A stretch of 64,000 nucleotides of DNA, from NCBI GenBank assembly GCA_949752735.1, contig OX457041.1:24223027-24287026 (forward strand), read 5' to 3'. The notes beneath the pieces were generated by a model. It did not search any database. It was not told where the DNA came from and was given only the letters and a program-made list of their open reading frames with translations. Every line of letters begins with the position of its first letter. The first letter of the stretch is position 1. This document shows, piece after piece, positions 33,541 to 43,441 of this stretch. Origin of the DNA: Lumbricus terrestris. Its lineage: Eukaryota; Annelida; Clitellata; Crassiclitellata; Lumbricidae. A program made the translations under genes and the position numbers.

Positions 33541-33823
33541 GTACAATGGTAACAACCTATAAAAAGCGGATTCGATATGTCGTGTGCGCGTGCGCAGTGG
33601 GTCGGGTCACCAAAGGTCAATTCTACGCGCGAGTCTTAAGTTTGCGAAGTTTTGACAGCTGCAATCAATCAATAGACATAGGAATTTTAATTTCTTCTAA
33701 ACCATTAATATTCTCCATTTCTCTCCATTTCTAATGCAGCAATAACTACACTTCCGGTAAACGTGAGATATGTAGGTCAATTGATTCCTTGAGATGTCGA
33801 ACCCGATTATTCACTGATGCAAT

Positions 33824-35349
33824 CAGGCCCGCATTAAGGTAGGTGCTAAGGGTGCTGCAGCACCCGGGCCCGCAGCTTTAGGGGCCCGCATTTTCGGAAA
33901 TGATTAAATTTCTTTGCAAGAATACTGCAACAATAATGAAAGTTATCGTCGATGAAATTTTGGCAAAGTTCTCCCACACACCCGATTTATTAGCTCCAGC
34001 TTATGAATTGGTTGAAATCGCAGGAACTTATTGTTAGGCCTATTGTAAATTTATCTTTGGGAACAGGGCCGGATTAAGAAATGTGGGGTCCTGTTTGGAA
34101 AATTTTTGCGGATCTTCGGCCAAAATTTTTGATGACCTTTTCTAGTCGTTTGGTTGAAATTTGCTAAAAATCTTTTTAAAAATCGGAAATTTTTTCCCGC
34201 ATGTGTGGGGCCCCTAAAGTGTGGGGCCCTCTGTTCGGCCGAACATGCTGAACATGCCTTAATCCGGCCCTGTTTGGGAAGTATCAACAGTGATGGGCTA
34301 TCTTAAATTAGGACATGCGGGGCAATCATTTTGACTGGCTTCTTTAAAATAATAAGAGAAATAACGTACGTTAGAAGATTTGCTATTGGATAACTCTTAA
34401 TTTCTTAAACCTATTATATCTTATCATCCTCTTCTCTTGTTTTCTGTCTCCGGGGGCTGGCTGAAATGTCCGATGCCTCTTCCTCAAACTTTCCATAGGC
34501 CTATCCATTTGTTATTCAATCCAGCATAGGCCTAAACTGTCGTGGTCCTCCTCTTGTTCGCTTCCCTTTCATTTTTTTCTTCATGACCGTTCTTCGCAGT
34601 GAATCTGCCCTCAGCCTGTATCCTACCCACTTCCTTTGTCTCGATCTCTTTCACTGTGTAGGCCTATACTCTTCTCCGATAATTCCTAGACCTAGATAAT
34701 TGGTGCAAGAAGATCATGACGCTCTAAGGAGCGGTTTGCCAGGACATTATTGGAGTCTGCAAAAGAAATATGATGCTATATTTTGTTAGAGCGGGAAATA
34801 GGAAGAACGAACTTATAAATTTAAATTTAAGAATTACTATAAACTGAAAATAAAAGAGGAAATAGGAATTCAGAGAAATGGATGATAAAACATCGACATG
34901 GAGTGCCCGTGGTGTTGTTTGGATGTGAGACATGAACCATGAGAGCAAGCAATATATGGCTAATCATAAGAAGACTGGAGGTCTTCGAAATGTGGACGTG
35001 GGGAACAATGAAGAAAATCAACTGGAAGGATCATATAAGCATATACTAAGGGCTTATAAATATAAATAGGCCTAACAATTGAAGAGTCTAGTCCTTCGTT
35101 CCTTCTGTCACGTATTGTAGACCTATATCTACAAGTGTAGGAAACTTTCCTTAGAAACAATTACACGCGTACCAAAGGAAAAGTATCCCTTGGCTGTATA
35201 GTGTATTCTCATTAGTAAACACGGTATAATTACATGCGTGTGGGAGAACTTTGCCATGGTAGACCCTGCAGTGGCTGACAGAAGACTGAGAGGAGGGCCC
35301 GCAAGGTTACCACAGCACCCGGGCCCGCACTAGCCTTAATGCGGCCCTG
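33824..35349. mobile_element. 1.5-kb hAT-like element, CAGGCCCGCATTAAGG TIR
   Basis: Left CAGGCCCGCATTAAGG and right CCTTAATGCGGCCCTG are inverted. The inner block CAGCACCCGGGCCCGCA occurs near both ends. The flanks GATGCAAT and GATTCAAT are an 8-bp duplication with one mismatch. The interior shows no intact transposase; another element is nested at 34064-34272. Confidence 0.82.
34064..34272. mobile_element. Nested hAT-like MITE, CAGGGCCGGATTAAG TIR, exact TSD
   Basis: Left CAGGGCCGGATTAAG and right CTTAATCCGGCCCTG are perfect inverted repeats. TTTGGGAA at 34056-34063 and 34273-34280 is an exact 8-bp duplication. The body carries GTGGGGCCC blocks and a GATGACCTTTTCTAGTCG module. Its TIR resembles that of the host element (33824), so the two families may be related. 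Confidence 0.92.
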
Positions 35350-35509
35350 GATTCAATAGATATGGCTGATGGATTTGGGAATTACCCTGGCGAGTTATGT
35401 ACCGTGTTCCCCTCCCCGACAGGGGAGAGGGACACCCCTCCTCTGCCGGGCCCAACGTCAAAATAGACAAACTGATAGTTAACAACTTATGGTTGTGAGT
35501 GAAGTTAAT

Positions 35510-35687
35510 CATGGGCGGAGATTTAGGGGGACAGAGGGACGGGCCCCCTCAATGGATGTGGTTGGGGGGGGGGACGGCCCATGCATTTGTCCCCCCAATC
35601 GGTAAGAAGTCGGCGTCTCAGCCATGCGTCCGCCCAAAATCTTCGACCGCGCTCGATCGTTTCGTCCCCCGCAATTCTTCGCCCATG
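35510..35687. mobile_element. hAT-like MITE, CATGGGCGGAGATTTAGG family, next to CUB 4
   Basis: Left CATGGGCGGAGATTTAG and right CTTCGCCCATG. The flanks AAGTTAAT and AAGTTAAC form an 8-bp duplication (one mismatch). The interior GGGGGACGGCCCATGCATTT matches the 1647-2507 element. Its right end is 30 bases upstream of the CUB 4 exon. Confidence 0.82.
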
Positions 35688-35717
35688 AAGTTAACCTGCT
35701 TTCATCTGTTTCTACAG

Positions 35718-35889
35718 TCTGTCAGTTTACGTTTCGGAGTACGCATGCTACGAACGGTACGTTTACATCGCCCAACTTCCCCGGTCGATATCCGCTCAAC
35801 ACACAATGCCATTACCTGTTCTACGGTCAGGACAACGAACGAATCTACATCACGTTCCCCTACTTCGACGTCGAAGGCGTTCAACCAGG
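35718..35889 (+). CDS. CUB 4, N-terminal half exon
   Basis: The acceptor TGTTTCTACAG precedes 35718 and the donor GTATTT follows 35889; phase 1 in, phase 2 out. The frame reads C-Q-F-T-F-R-S (first cysteine), G-T-F-T-S-P-N-F-P-G-R-Y-P-L-N-T-Q-C (second cysteine), F-Y-G-Q-D-N-E-R-I-Y-I-T-F and Y-F-D-V-E-G-V. These words, especially F-Y-G-x-x-x-E-R and F-D-V-E-G, are reminiscent of SOL-1-type CUB domains (from memory of the family). It joins 37350 through a Gly codon gg|t. Confidence 0.92.
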
Positions 35890-36339
35890 GTATTTAATAT
35901 AATTATACACGACACGCTCTTCACTCATGAGACGACAGAGAGTCTCTTCTTCTCATCGCTTTGTTTATACTTTTAGAGCGTCTCTTCTCGTCTAATCTAA
36001 TCTTATCTAATCTAATCAATATAGTCTAATCTAATCTGTGTAATCATAATCTATTGTGTTCTATTCCTCCTCTTCCTTCTCCAAAACATGTCTTGCTTTA
36101 CCTTGAATTTCGCTGCACTTTCTTGACTTTCCCTTCCTTACTTTTTTGTGATACTAGGCCTATGCTATACGTTATCATAACTCATGCTACTTTACATTTT
36201 CTTAACTTTCCCTATACATATCTTTTCTTCTCGTGTATTTGCCTTTTCTTATCCTTAGCTTATTTTCCTTATTGACCCTATATACTTGACCTTAGACTGC
36301 CTAATCTCTCCTTCTCATTTCCAGTATTGCTCTCAAGAC

Positions 36340-36655
36340 CTGGCACCTCAAGACCAAGGCCAAAACTTTAAACTTCAAGACCGTCTGGTTTAAAGACCAA
36401 GACTTTAAGATTCAAGACCATCTGGTTTAAAGACCAAGACTTTAAGATTCAAGACCATCTGGTTTAAAGACCAAGACTTCAAGCTTCAAGACCATCTGCT
36501 TTAAAGACCAAGACTTTAGGTTTCAAGACCATCTGGTTTAAAGACCAAGACTTTGAACTTCAAGACAATCTGGTTTAAAGATGAAGACATTAAACTTCAA
36601 GACCATCTGGTTTAAAGACCAAAACTTTGAACCTCAGGACCATACCATGACTTTG
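36340..36655. repeat. ~47-bp minisatellite, AAGACCATCTGGTTTAAAGA units
   Basis: Six to seven imperfect units in the CUB 4 internal intron, each with TTCAAGACCATCTGGTTTAA and AGACCAAGACTTT. Related GACCAAGACTT words recur at 37000-37100. Confidence 0.9.
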
Positions 36656-37349
36656 ACAAATCTGGCACACATAACCATGCACACACATATACCCCCTACC
36701 CCCACACACACCAGGTCCTTTCGCTCTTGATGTACCAGTCGTGTTCTGAAATTCTCCCATGGCTTTCACAAGTTATCAGAGTATAATCAGACTTCGGAGA
36801 CAATTCTCGACAAGGCTTCCAAGGTACAGCTGCTACTGCTGCCGCTGCTTTTCCTCACAAACAGGCCAATTTTTTTAAAATTATGTCTGTGAATCTTTGT
36901 GGTACGACAGCAGTTATCAGGTGCCTACTAATAAAGGAGTGCCTACGGCGACCTTTAAGCTGCCCTGATAAATCACTGTTCACATTGACAGTGGAGTCTT
37001 GGTCTTCGAAGACCAATACTAACCACGACTCTGAACCTCAAGATCAGGACTTTGACCTTTCAGACCAAAGTCAAGACTTATGGTCTTTCGGTCAAGACCT
37101 AGACTTTGGAAACAAACTCGGGAGCACTTTGAAACCAAGACATTGGTCTCGAGGATAGCAAAAATATACTCATTAGTAACCCTATAGTACTGTATCTTAT
37201 TCTTTTTCCATTCCTAACCAAACTATGCCTTATCTACCTTACCTTACATACACTCTACTTTCATTCAGCTTACCTTGCACAATGTACACTGCACAGCACC
37301 TGAATTTATGCCCTACCTTACCTGATCTGCTGTCTGCTGATGCGTGTAG
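36656..37349. other. Intron of CUB 4, 3' part
   Basis: Mixed DNA; the ORF at 36883-37158 runs into the minisatellite-derived words and has no recognisable domain. Confidence 0.5.
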
Positions 37350-37564
37350 TTGCCTAGAGTCGAGTCAGAGCGACTATGTGGAGTTCTCCAACTTCAACAT
37401 CCACCTCATCGACCGGAAGATGAACCGTCTGTGCGGAACCAAGTCACACCATTTCCAGAAGTCAGTCAGCTCCGACGGAAGCTTCTTCCGGGTCACCTTC
37501 AACTCCAACGAAGCCTACGACGCCACCGGATTCGAAGCCTTCTACCAGTTCAGAAAATTCGAAG
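37350..37564 (+). CDS. CUB 4, C-terminal half exon
   Basis: The acceptor ATGCGTGTAG ends at 37349 and the donor GTATTC starts at 37565; phase 2 in, phase 1 out. It starts with the third cysteine (G-C-L-E-S-S-Q-S-D-Y-V-E-F), has S-N-F-N-I-H-L-I-D-R-K, the fourth cysteine in R-L-C-G-T, and S-F-F-R-V-T-F-N-S-N. It closes with A-T-G-F-E-A-F-Y-Q-F. The F-F-R-V-T-F-x-S-N ... T-G-F segment is the best match to SOL-1-like proteins. It is the last CUB before the terminal exon. Confidence 0.92.
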
Positions 37565-37627
37565 GTATTCGCCTAATAACCTAATCTTAAAAAATCTGTA
37601 TTCTGTTCCGTCCCCGTCTAATCCAAT

Positions 37628-38046
37628 CAAGGGCGGATACAGAAATTTTCGAAGGGGGTGCCAAAATTTTTGGTCTTGTGAGACAGGAGAAAAATTTTTT
37701 AGTCATCGACCAAATTTTCCGGAAAAAATACCATTTCATCCGCCGAAAAAACTGATGACCTTTTTTTTTTAGTCGTCGACCAATTTTTCGGGGGAAAATA
37801 GCATTTCATCCGTCGAAAAAACTGATGACCTTTTTGTTTTAGTCGTCGACCAATTTTTCGGGAAACATCCGCCGCTGAATCGACGGGGGGGCCAAGTCCC
37901 GTGCGATTTTGTAATAGGGGGGCCTGATGTCCTGTTTTTCTCTCCCACTACATTTATTTAATGGCTTGTTGAAAGCAAAGCCACGTCCCATGCAATTTTT
38001 AAATGGGGGGGGCCATGGCCGGATTGGCCCCCTGGATCCGCCCCTG
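37628..38046. mobile_element. hAT-like MITE, CA(A/G)GGGCGGAT TIR
   Basis: Left CAAGGGCGGATACAG and right CTGGATCCGCCCCTG are inverted. The flanks AATCCAAT and AACCCAAT are an 8-bp duplication with one mismatch. The interior has two to three inverted-orientation copies of the GATGACC-TTTTT-AGTCGTCGACCAA module (37690-37865). Confidence 0.88.
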
Positions 38047-38525
38047 AACCCAATCCAGCCGGCTATAGCAACTGCATGTTTTAGACTTTAGACATGTGAC
38101 TGGAAACATCACTCAGAATTCAAATTACCGCAAAGGATGATTAATATAATCATATATTCATATTATATATATAATTAATATGTATTCATATAAATGAATA
38201 TACAATTATACATGTTATGTATAGGCCTATTCATTAATCCATTCTATGGAATTTTAGCCTACAGCTCTCCTATACCGTACTCGGGAATGCTAATAGCTTA
38301 ACCAAGGAAAAAAAAAGATTTGAAGGACATAATTATTATAATAAATTCTATTATAGCGAAACGTAGGTTACTTACAATTTATCATGTGCCTTTGTATGCA
38401 TTGTTCATTTATATTCTTTCGTAGTGATTTAGTAAGTAATTAAAAAAGAAGAAAGTCTCGTCAATTAATCCAAAAAACAATAAATAAGTAAGAACTAATA
38501 ATTATTATGATCCTTGCTGTTGTAG
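38047..38525. other. Last intron, AT-rich, nothing recognised
   Basis: AT-rich DNA with TATATAAT words and no other element. Confidence 0.5.
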
Positions 38526-38665
38526 AACTATTTTCACCGAGCAAACCGCGTCCTCGTTTCGCGTCGGTGAATCTGGCTTCACGGTTGACGTCACTCAGTC
38601 TGGCAATCGCTGCACTTCCGGGTATTTCCACGCGGATAGGTGCTTCATCCTGTCGCCTTAATTAG
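38526..38665 (+). CDS. Terminal exon of the multi-CUB gene with hydrophobic tail
   Basis: The acceptor TGCTGTTGTAG precedes 38526. Entering in phase 1 (g|aa), it reads E-L-F-S-P-S-K-P-R-P-R-F-A, then a moderately hydrophobic stretch L-T-S-L-S-L-A-I-A-A-L-P-G-I, and stops at TAG 38663-38665. A C-terminal membrane or anchor segment is what SOL-1-like proteins would need, but this stretch is short and only moderately hydrophobic. Another frame is open to 38661, so the phase rule decides the reading. A further exon in place of this one cannot be excluded. Confidence 0.6.
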
Positions 38666-38931
38666 CACGTGGACTGCTGCAGTAATCACATTAGACACGT
38701 GACTCGAAACGGACTGCTGTACAAACGATAATTGTCCGGTTATTCAACACAGACTGTTAGGAAGTTGATATAATAGTCCAAGTGCCAGTCCTTAGAAGTC
38801 AACGATCATGGTTTCTCATCGATTCTAGGAGCACTCCTGTCAAGTTCGACTGCAAAAAGAAGAATTTTAATCAATTTTCATTATTTATCAGTGTACAATG
38901 AATTGCATGCATGTATTAGGTCAACTGCAAA

Positions 38932-38937
38932 AATAAA
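38932..38937 (+). promoter_or_regulatory. Possible polyadenylation signal AATAAA
   Basis: AATAAA 267 bases after the proposed stop codon of the multi-CUB gene. It is the first clean hexamer downstream on the + strand that I noticed. Confidence 0.4.
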
Positions 38938-38939
38938 CT

Positions 38940-39284
38940 GTGTCCATAATGAAGATTCGCATTAGTACGAATTTATATAGCCTATCATTATATAGCCTAT
39001 ATATATCCTTTCTCCGGTTTCATTGGAAAGCAGTACGTACAGGCCTTCTCTCCAGTATGAGAATTGTGGAAAAATAACTGGGGGGGTTGAACCATTATAC
39101 ACTTGGAATTTGGGCTTGAAAAACATACTTTAACATGGGGCTCTAAAAAAGACTGGGGGGGTTGAACCCCCCCAACCCCCCCGGCAATTCTCACCCTGCT
39201 TCTCTCACATTTTCTTTTATTGCTTCTGCCTTACGGAAAGCTTCATTATCATCTTATTCATCTTCCGCTTATGCAGCACGAAAA
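38940..39284. other. Intergenic, nothing recognised
   Basis: Contains a C-run with GGGGGGTTGAACC repeated at about 39082 and 39157. No gene. Confidence 0.5.
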
Positions 39285-39703
39285 GAAAGAACATAACTAA
39301 AAACTAAAGCAAAAAGAAAGACCATAATTATAACGCAAAACGACTATAGAACGAAAACGACTGTGAAAGAACATAATAAACAGCAAAAACGAAAAGAAAG
39401 AACATAACTAACAACGAAACAACTAAGAATGAAAAGGACCAAGCACATATTAAAGAACGACAAAGAAAGAACAAAACTAACAACGAAAACGACATGAAAT
39501 AAATAAATAACAACGAAAACGAAAAAGACCATAACTTAAAACAAAAAGGACTAAGAACGAAAAGAAAGACCATGACCAAGAACGAAAGAAAAGATCAAAA
39601 CAAAGAACAAGGACGAAAAAGAAACATGAGAACAAAATCGAATAATAAGAAACATAACGAACAACCAAGCCGAAAAATTAAAGAACAGAACTTACAACGA
39701 AAA
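39285..39703. repeat. AACGAAAACGAAAAGAAAGA minisatellite, left part
   Basis: Imperfect ~30-base units of AACGAAAACGAAAAGAAAGA plus ACATAACTA. The same array resumes at about 41655 after the Helitron-like insertion. Confidence 0.9.
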
Positions 39704-40126
39704 CCTATATAAATAAAAATGTAAAACGTTACTTTTTGTGGCCTCAGAACTCGATAAGTTCTTCACCGATTCTTTTCAAAATTTTCGCAAACCGTTCCAT
39801 TCGAACATAAGCGTGTTGTTATAATGCCTTTTGGGAAAAAGCGCAATCTTTACGACCCAAAAAACAACTATGCGATCTATTCGAGCGATGTCGATTTCAA
39901 ATCTCACCCAATCTTGCTTTCGAATACGACCATCTATTTATAGCGCACATGCGTGCTTAGTTTTATAGCCATTTTTATAGCGCATATATTTATCCAACTG
40001 TTGGTTTGAACAAAATCAAGGATCTCTTCACCGATTGTTTTCAAATTTTCACACAACGTTCCTTTCGAATTCGATCGCCAGGGTTTTTAATATGCTTTAA
40101 TATGCTTTTTTTCGAAAAAGCGCAAT

Positions 40127-41315
40127 ATATCAAGGATCTAGGAAAGTTGATCCGTGACCAAATCGCAAACCTCCGAATAATCTTGGAAAAAGCAAGGGAA
40201 AGGAACCAACCACTATATTTCTGCTTCATTGACTTCACAAAAGCGTTCGACATGATACAACACGACAAACTCTGGCTGACTATGTTAGAAATGGGTTTCC
40301 CGCCTCAAATAGTTCAGCTGCTGCAGAAACTTTACAAAAAACAACGCGCAAATATTAGGACAGATGGACTTACGTCAGCATGGTTCAGAGTTAAGAAAGG
40401 AGTGCGACAAGGGTGTAACCTTTCACCATGTCTTTTTAACATTCTAGCAGAACAAGTAATGAGGAAAGCCTTGCAGGGATTCAACAGTGGATTCAGAATC
40501 GGGGGGTAAAACCATTAACAACCTAAGATACGCAGATGACATTGTATTACTGACTACATCACCAGAGGAGCTACAAGAATTGGTGGACAGGGTTGAGAGG
40601 GCTGCAAACGAGTATAGCATGAAGATTAATGCCGCAAAGACGAAGGTCATGACAAATACGGACACAGAATTGGAGATTAGAGTGATCAGTGGTAGTTTAG
40701 AGCAGGTAGACTCCTTTGTCTATCTGGGAAGCAGAGTAACGAAAGATGCAGACTGTAATGTAGAAGTGAAAACAAGGTTAGCCATGGGTACATCAGTCAT
40801 GATTAAGTTGACAAAGGTATGGAAGAATAAGGCAATCAGCTCCAAGACAAAAATACGGCTGATGAGGGCCTTAGTGTGGCCAGTAGCAACATACGGTTGT
40901 GAGACGTGGACTCTAAAGAAGGAGGAAGAAAGAATTATACAGGCTTTCGAAAACAAATGCATTAGGAAATTACTACGTATTTCATGGACAGAAATGTTGA
41001 CTAATGAACGAGTTTACAAATTAGCAGGAACAAAATGCGAGTTGTTAGGCCATGTCAAAACCCGGAAATTACGATACTTTGGCCACATCCTGCGACAGCC
41101 GGACAATATTGAAAATAGTGTCATGATGGGGTTGGTGGAGGGTGTTCGTAGCCGCGGTAGACCTAGAGTATGCTGGCTCGATAACATCACGTTGTGGACC
41201 GGTCTATCGGGAGCGGCGCTATTGAGGACAGTAAAAGACAGATCTTGCTGGAGTACATTGGTCCGATCATGCAGCCAACCGTCGCGAAGCGACGTCGGCG
41301 CAATGACATGACATG
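40127..41315 (+). pseudogene. Non-LTR retrotransposon reverse transcriptase (5'-truncated, frameshifted)
   Basis: Frame 40127-40506 reads the RT palm: C-F-I-D-F-T-K-A-F-D (motif A) and G-V-R-Q-G-C-N-L-S-P-C-L-F-N (motif B). A one-base shift at a G-run (40501-40506) moves the frame to 40487-41311. There the catalytic Y-A-D-D-I-V-L-L follows, then the C-terminal E-T-W-T-L-K, Y-F-G-H-I-L-R and R-G-R-P-R-V-C-W-L segments. The endonuclease and early RT are missing. ATGACATGACATGACA at 41302-41317 looks like a simple LINE 3' tail. Without the shift the RT core would be nearly intact, so the insertion is fairly young. Confidence 0.9.
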
Positions 41316-41329
41316 ACAGGAAAGTTTTG

Positions 41330-41625
41330 CGGACGGACGGACGGACGGACGGACGGACCGACAACGGACGGACAGACGGACGGGGAAGGACGGAGGGACA
41401 AAGAAAAGGAAGAGAGGGGTGAGTGAGGAAGGGAGGGGAGGGTGCGGGAGGAGGAAGGGAGGGGAGGGTGCGGGAGGAGGAGGGAGGGGAGGGGGAAGGG
41501 GAGCGGAGGGGAGCGAGGGCAGGGATGGAGGAAACGGGAGGGAGGGGAGGGGAGGTAGGGAGGGACAGAGGGAGGCAGGGGAAGGAGGTAGGGAGGGAGG
41601 GAGGGTCTTTTCAGCCACAGCAACG
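41330..41625. repeat. GGAC and GGGA purine-rich arrays
   Basis: GGAC repeats for ~45 bases, then GGGAGGGGAGGG words for ~200 bases. The minus-strand Pro/Ser ORFs here are artefacts. Confidence 0.92.
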
Positions 41626-41654
41626 CGTGGCCGGGTACAGCTAGTACAGAATAT

Positions 41655-42050
41655 AATTATCAACGAAAACCAAAAAAGAACATAATCAAAAACAAAAAAC
41701 GATTAAGAACAAAAACGACCAAAAAGACCATGATTATTAAAAAACGAAAACGAAAAGAAAGAAGAAAAATAACAACGAAAACGAAAACAAATAAAATAAC
41801 CATACAACAAAAACGAAAAGAAAGAGCATAAATTATAAAGAAAATGAAACGAAATATCATAACTAAAAACGCAAACGACGAAGAACGATAACAGGAAATC
41901 TATAGCTAAGAACAAAACAAAGAACATAGTTAGGAACGAAAAGAAAAAGAAGGAACATAGCCAACAGCGAAAACGAAAAAAGAACATGACTATGAACGAA
42001 AACGACTAAGAATGAAAACGACTAAAGAAAGAACACAATAAAGCAAAAAC
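41655..42050. repeat. AACGAAAACGAAAAGAAAGA minisatellite, right part
   Basis: Continuation of the array at 39285-39703. Confidence 0.9.
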
Positions 42051-42455
42051 GTGCTTTTGTTCCTACTTGTTTTCGTACTTAGTCATGTGTTTTCGTTTTA
42101 TTTCTAGTTGGATTAAATATAGTTTTCTGTAGCGCCATCTCAGGGATGCGCAGAGTGCGGTGTTACTGTTCCCGAGTGGCAGATTAATTATAATGATTTT
42201 ATTATTTTTATTATCATTATCACTATTTGTTTTCATTGGAGGTAGAAAAAATCCCCTCAGGCTCTAAAAGATTAAAGTGGGTTTTGCTTTCTCTCTGATA
42301 GCTTTTCCTCATCGTTTTCTCGCCTCGAATCCTGCCTTTCTCTTCATATCAGGAGTCACTTGGAGCGCAAACAATTTTGTAGCCATTTTCGTTCCTCAAA
42401 GAGTGACTTGACATACCAAAGTAGGCCTACGCATTGTTTGTAGCCTATTCTACTC

Positions 42456-42766
42456 CAGTGCCGGCGCCAGGATTTCAGTTTTGGAGGGGCTGAAGCCCGC
42501 GGCCAAATTTTCCATTTTCGCCGCCAAAATTTCTGACGACCTTTTTTTTTTTTTTTAGTCATCGACCAAAATCCCATGAAAATTTTCTATGTTCGCCGCC
42601 AAAATTTCTGACGACCTTTTTTTTTTTTTTTTTTTTTTAGTCGTCGACTAAAATCGTGGTTATTTCAATGTAAAATAATTCAGATGGTCATTTTTTTAGG
42701 GAGGGCTGAGCCTCTTGTAGGGGGGGCTTAGACGTCCATGACCGTCCAGGCACACTTTAAGCCCTG
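42456..42766. mobile_element. Chimeric hAT-like element (CAGTGCCGGCGCCAGG left, GCACACTTTAAGCCCTG right)
   Basis: The left end CAGTGCCGGCGCCAGGATTT and the right end CACACTTTAAGCCCTG do not match as inverted repeats. The right end instead matches the 43244 and 55277 families. No 8-bp duplication was seen. The interior has two inverted-orientation copies of the CGCCGCCAAAATTTCTGACG / AGTC(A/G)TCGAC module. Probably two elements fused by deletion or nested insertion. Confidence 0.6.
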
Positions 42767-42955
42767 ACGTTAGGTTCTATAGTAATGTAGGCCCTATACA
42801 CCGGATATAGCCTACAATTTTTCTGCACGGTACCGTTCCTTTTAAAAAATAGAGTCCTCGATTTGACTATCAAACTACCGCATGCAAATTTCGTTACCGA
42901 AAACTCTTGTTGCCTTGCGCATATAGGCCTATGACATGATTTTAGAACAATATAA

Positions 42956-42997
42956 TACCTCTGAGTAGGTACCTTGAAGGGGCTCTATATAAATTAC
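42956..42997 (+). mobile_element. SINE 3' fragment
   Basis: CTCTGAGTAGGTACCTTGAAGG and a CTATATAAAT end resemble the SINE 3' part; only about 40 bases. Confidence 0.5.
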
Positions 42998-43243
42998 GAT
43001 TGATTGATTGATAAACGAACTAATTTCATATCATGTTTACATTGTTTAGGCCTAAGCTTAATCTATCACAGGTTACTCTCGCCAGAATTCTAATTTTGAC
43101 ATTTTTTTATCTTTGACTTTGTGAGGTCAGTAACTTATTACCGTAGCCTACACTCTGTATATCCGCGTAGGCCTATAGGCTACCCTTGTTTTCGGAACTA
43201 AGTTCACTAGGCTATGCCCAGATATTTTTTAGGTTAGTAGGCC

Positions 43244-43433
43244 CAGTGCTTAAAGTGGGGAAAAAGAAGTGCCTGGATGCCCCTTTCCTTTCCAAAAGAA
43301 ATGCCTGGAGTCCTGGACGCCCTTACATTTTCAGGCTGTGCTGGCCAATAGGTGGCAGGACGGCTTTCATATATTATTTTAAAATAAGTGCATAGACGCC
43401 GTCCATGACCGTCCAGCCACACTTTAAGCCCTG
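43244..43433. mobile_element. hAT-like MITE, CAGTGCTTAAAGTG TIR, exact 8-bp TSD
   Basis: Left CAGTGCTTAAAGTGGGG and right CCACACTTTAAGCCCTG are inverted. AGTAGGCC at 43236-43243 and 43434-43441 is an exact duplication. The body has AAAAGAAATGCCTGGA and GACGCCGTCCATGACCGTCC, shared with 55277-55454. Confidence 0.93.
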
Positions 43434-43441
43434 AGTAGGCC

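Larger units (their letters stand above)
39704..41644 (+). mobile_element. Helitron-like element carrying a reverse transcriptase fragment
   Basis: It starts at CTATATAAATAAAAATG, followed by CAGAACTCGATAAGTTCTTCACCGATT, a start known from many Helitron-type elements (recalled). It ends with a GC hairpin-like GCGTGGCCGGGTAC and CTAG (41641-41644) followed by T. The same minisatellite flanks both sides. A second copy of the TTCTTCACCGATT / AACGTTCC module lies at 40021-40075, so two copies may be nested. The interior holds a LINE Pol fragment (40127-41315) and G-rich arrays. No Rep/helicase is present. Confidence 0.55.

Noticed and set aside
38526..38661. Alternative frame of the terminal exon with two cysteines
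   Set aside because: It needs a phase 2 acceptor, whereas exon 37350-37564 ends in phase 1.
41187..41685. Minus-strand Pro/Ser ORF and plus-strand Gly/Arg/Glu ORF
   Set aside because: Both arise from the GGGA/GGAC purine-rich array in the Helitron-like element.
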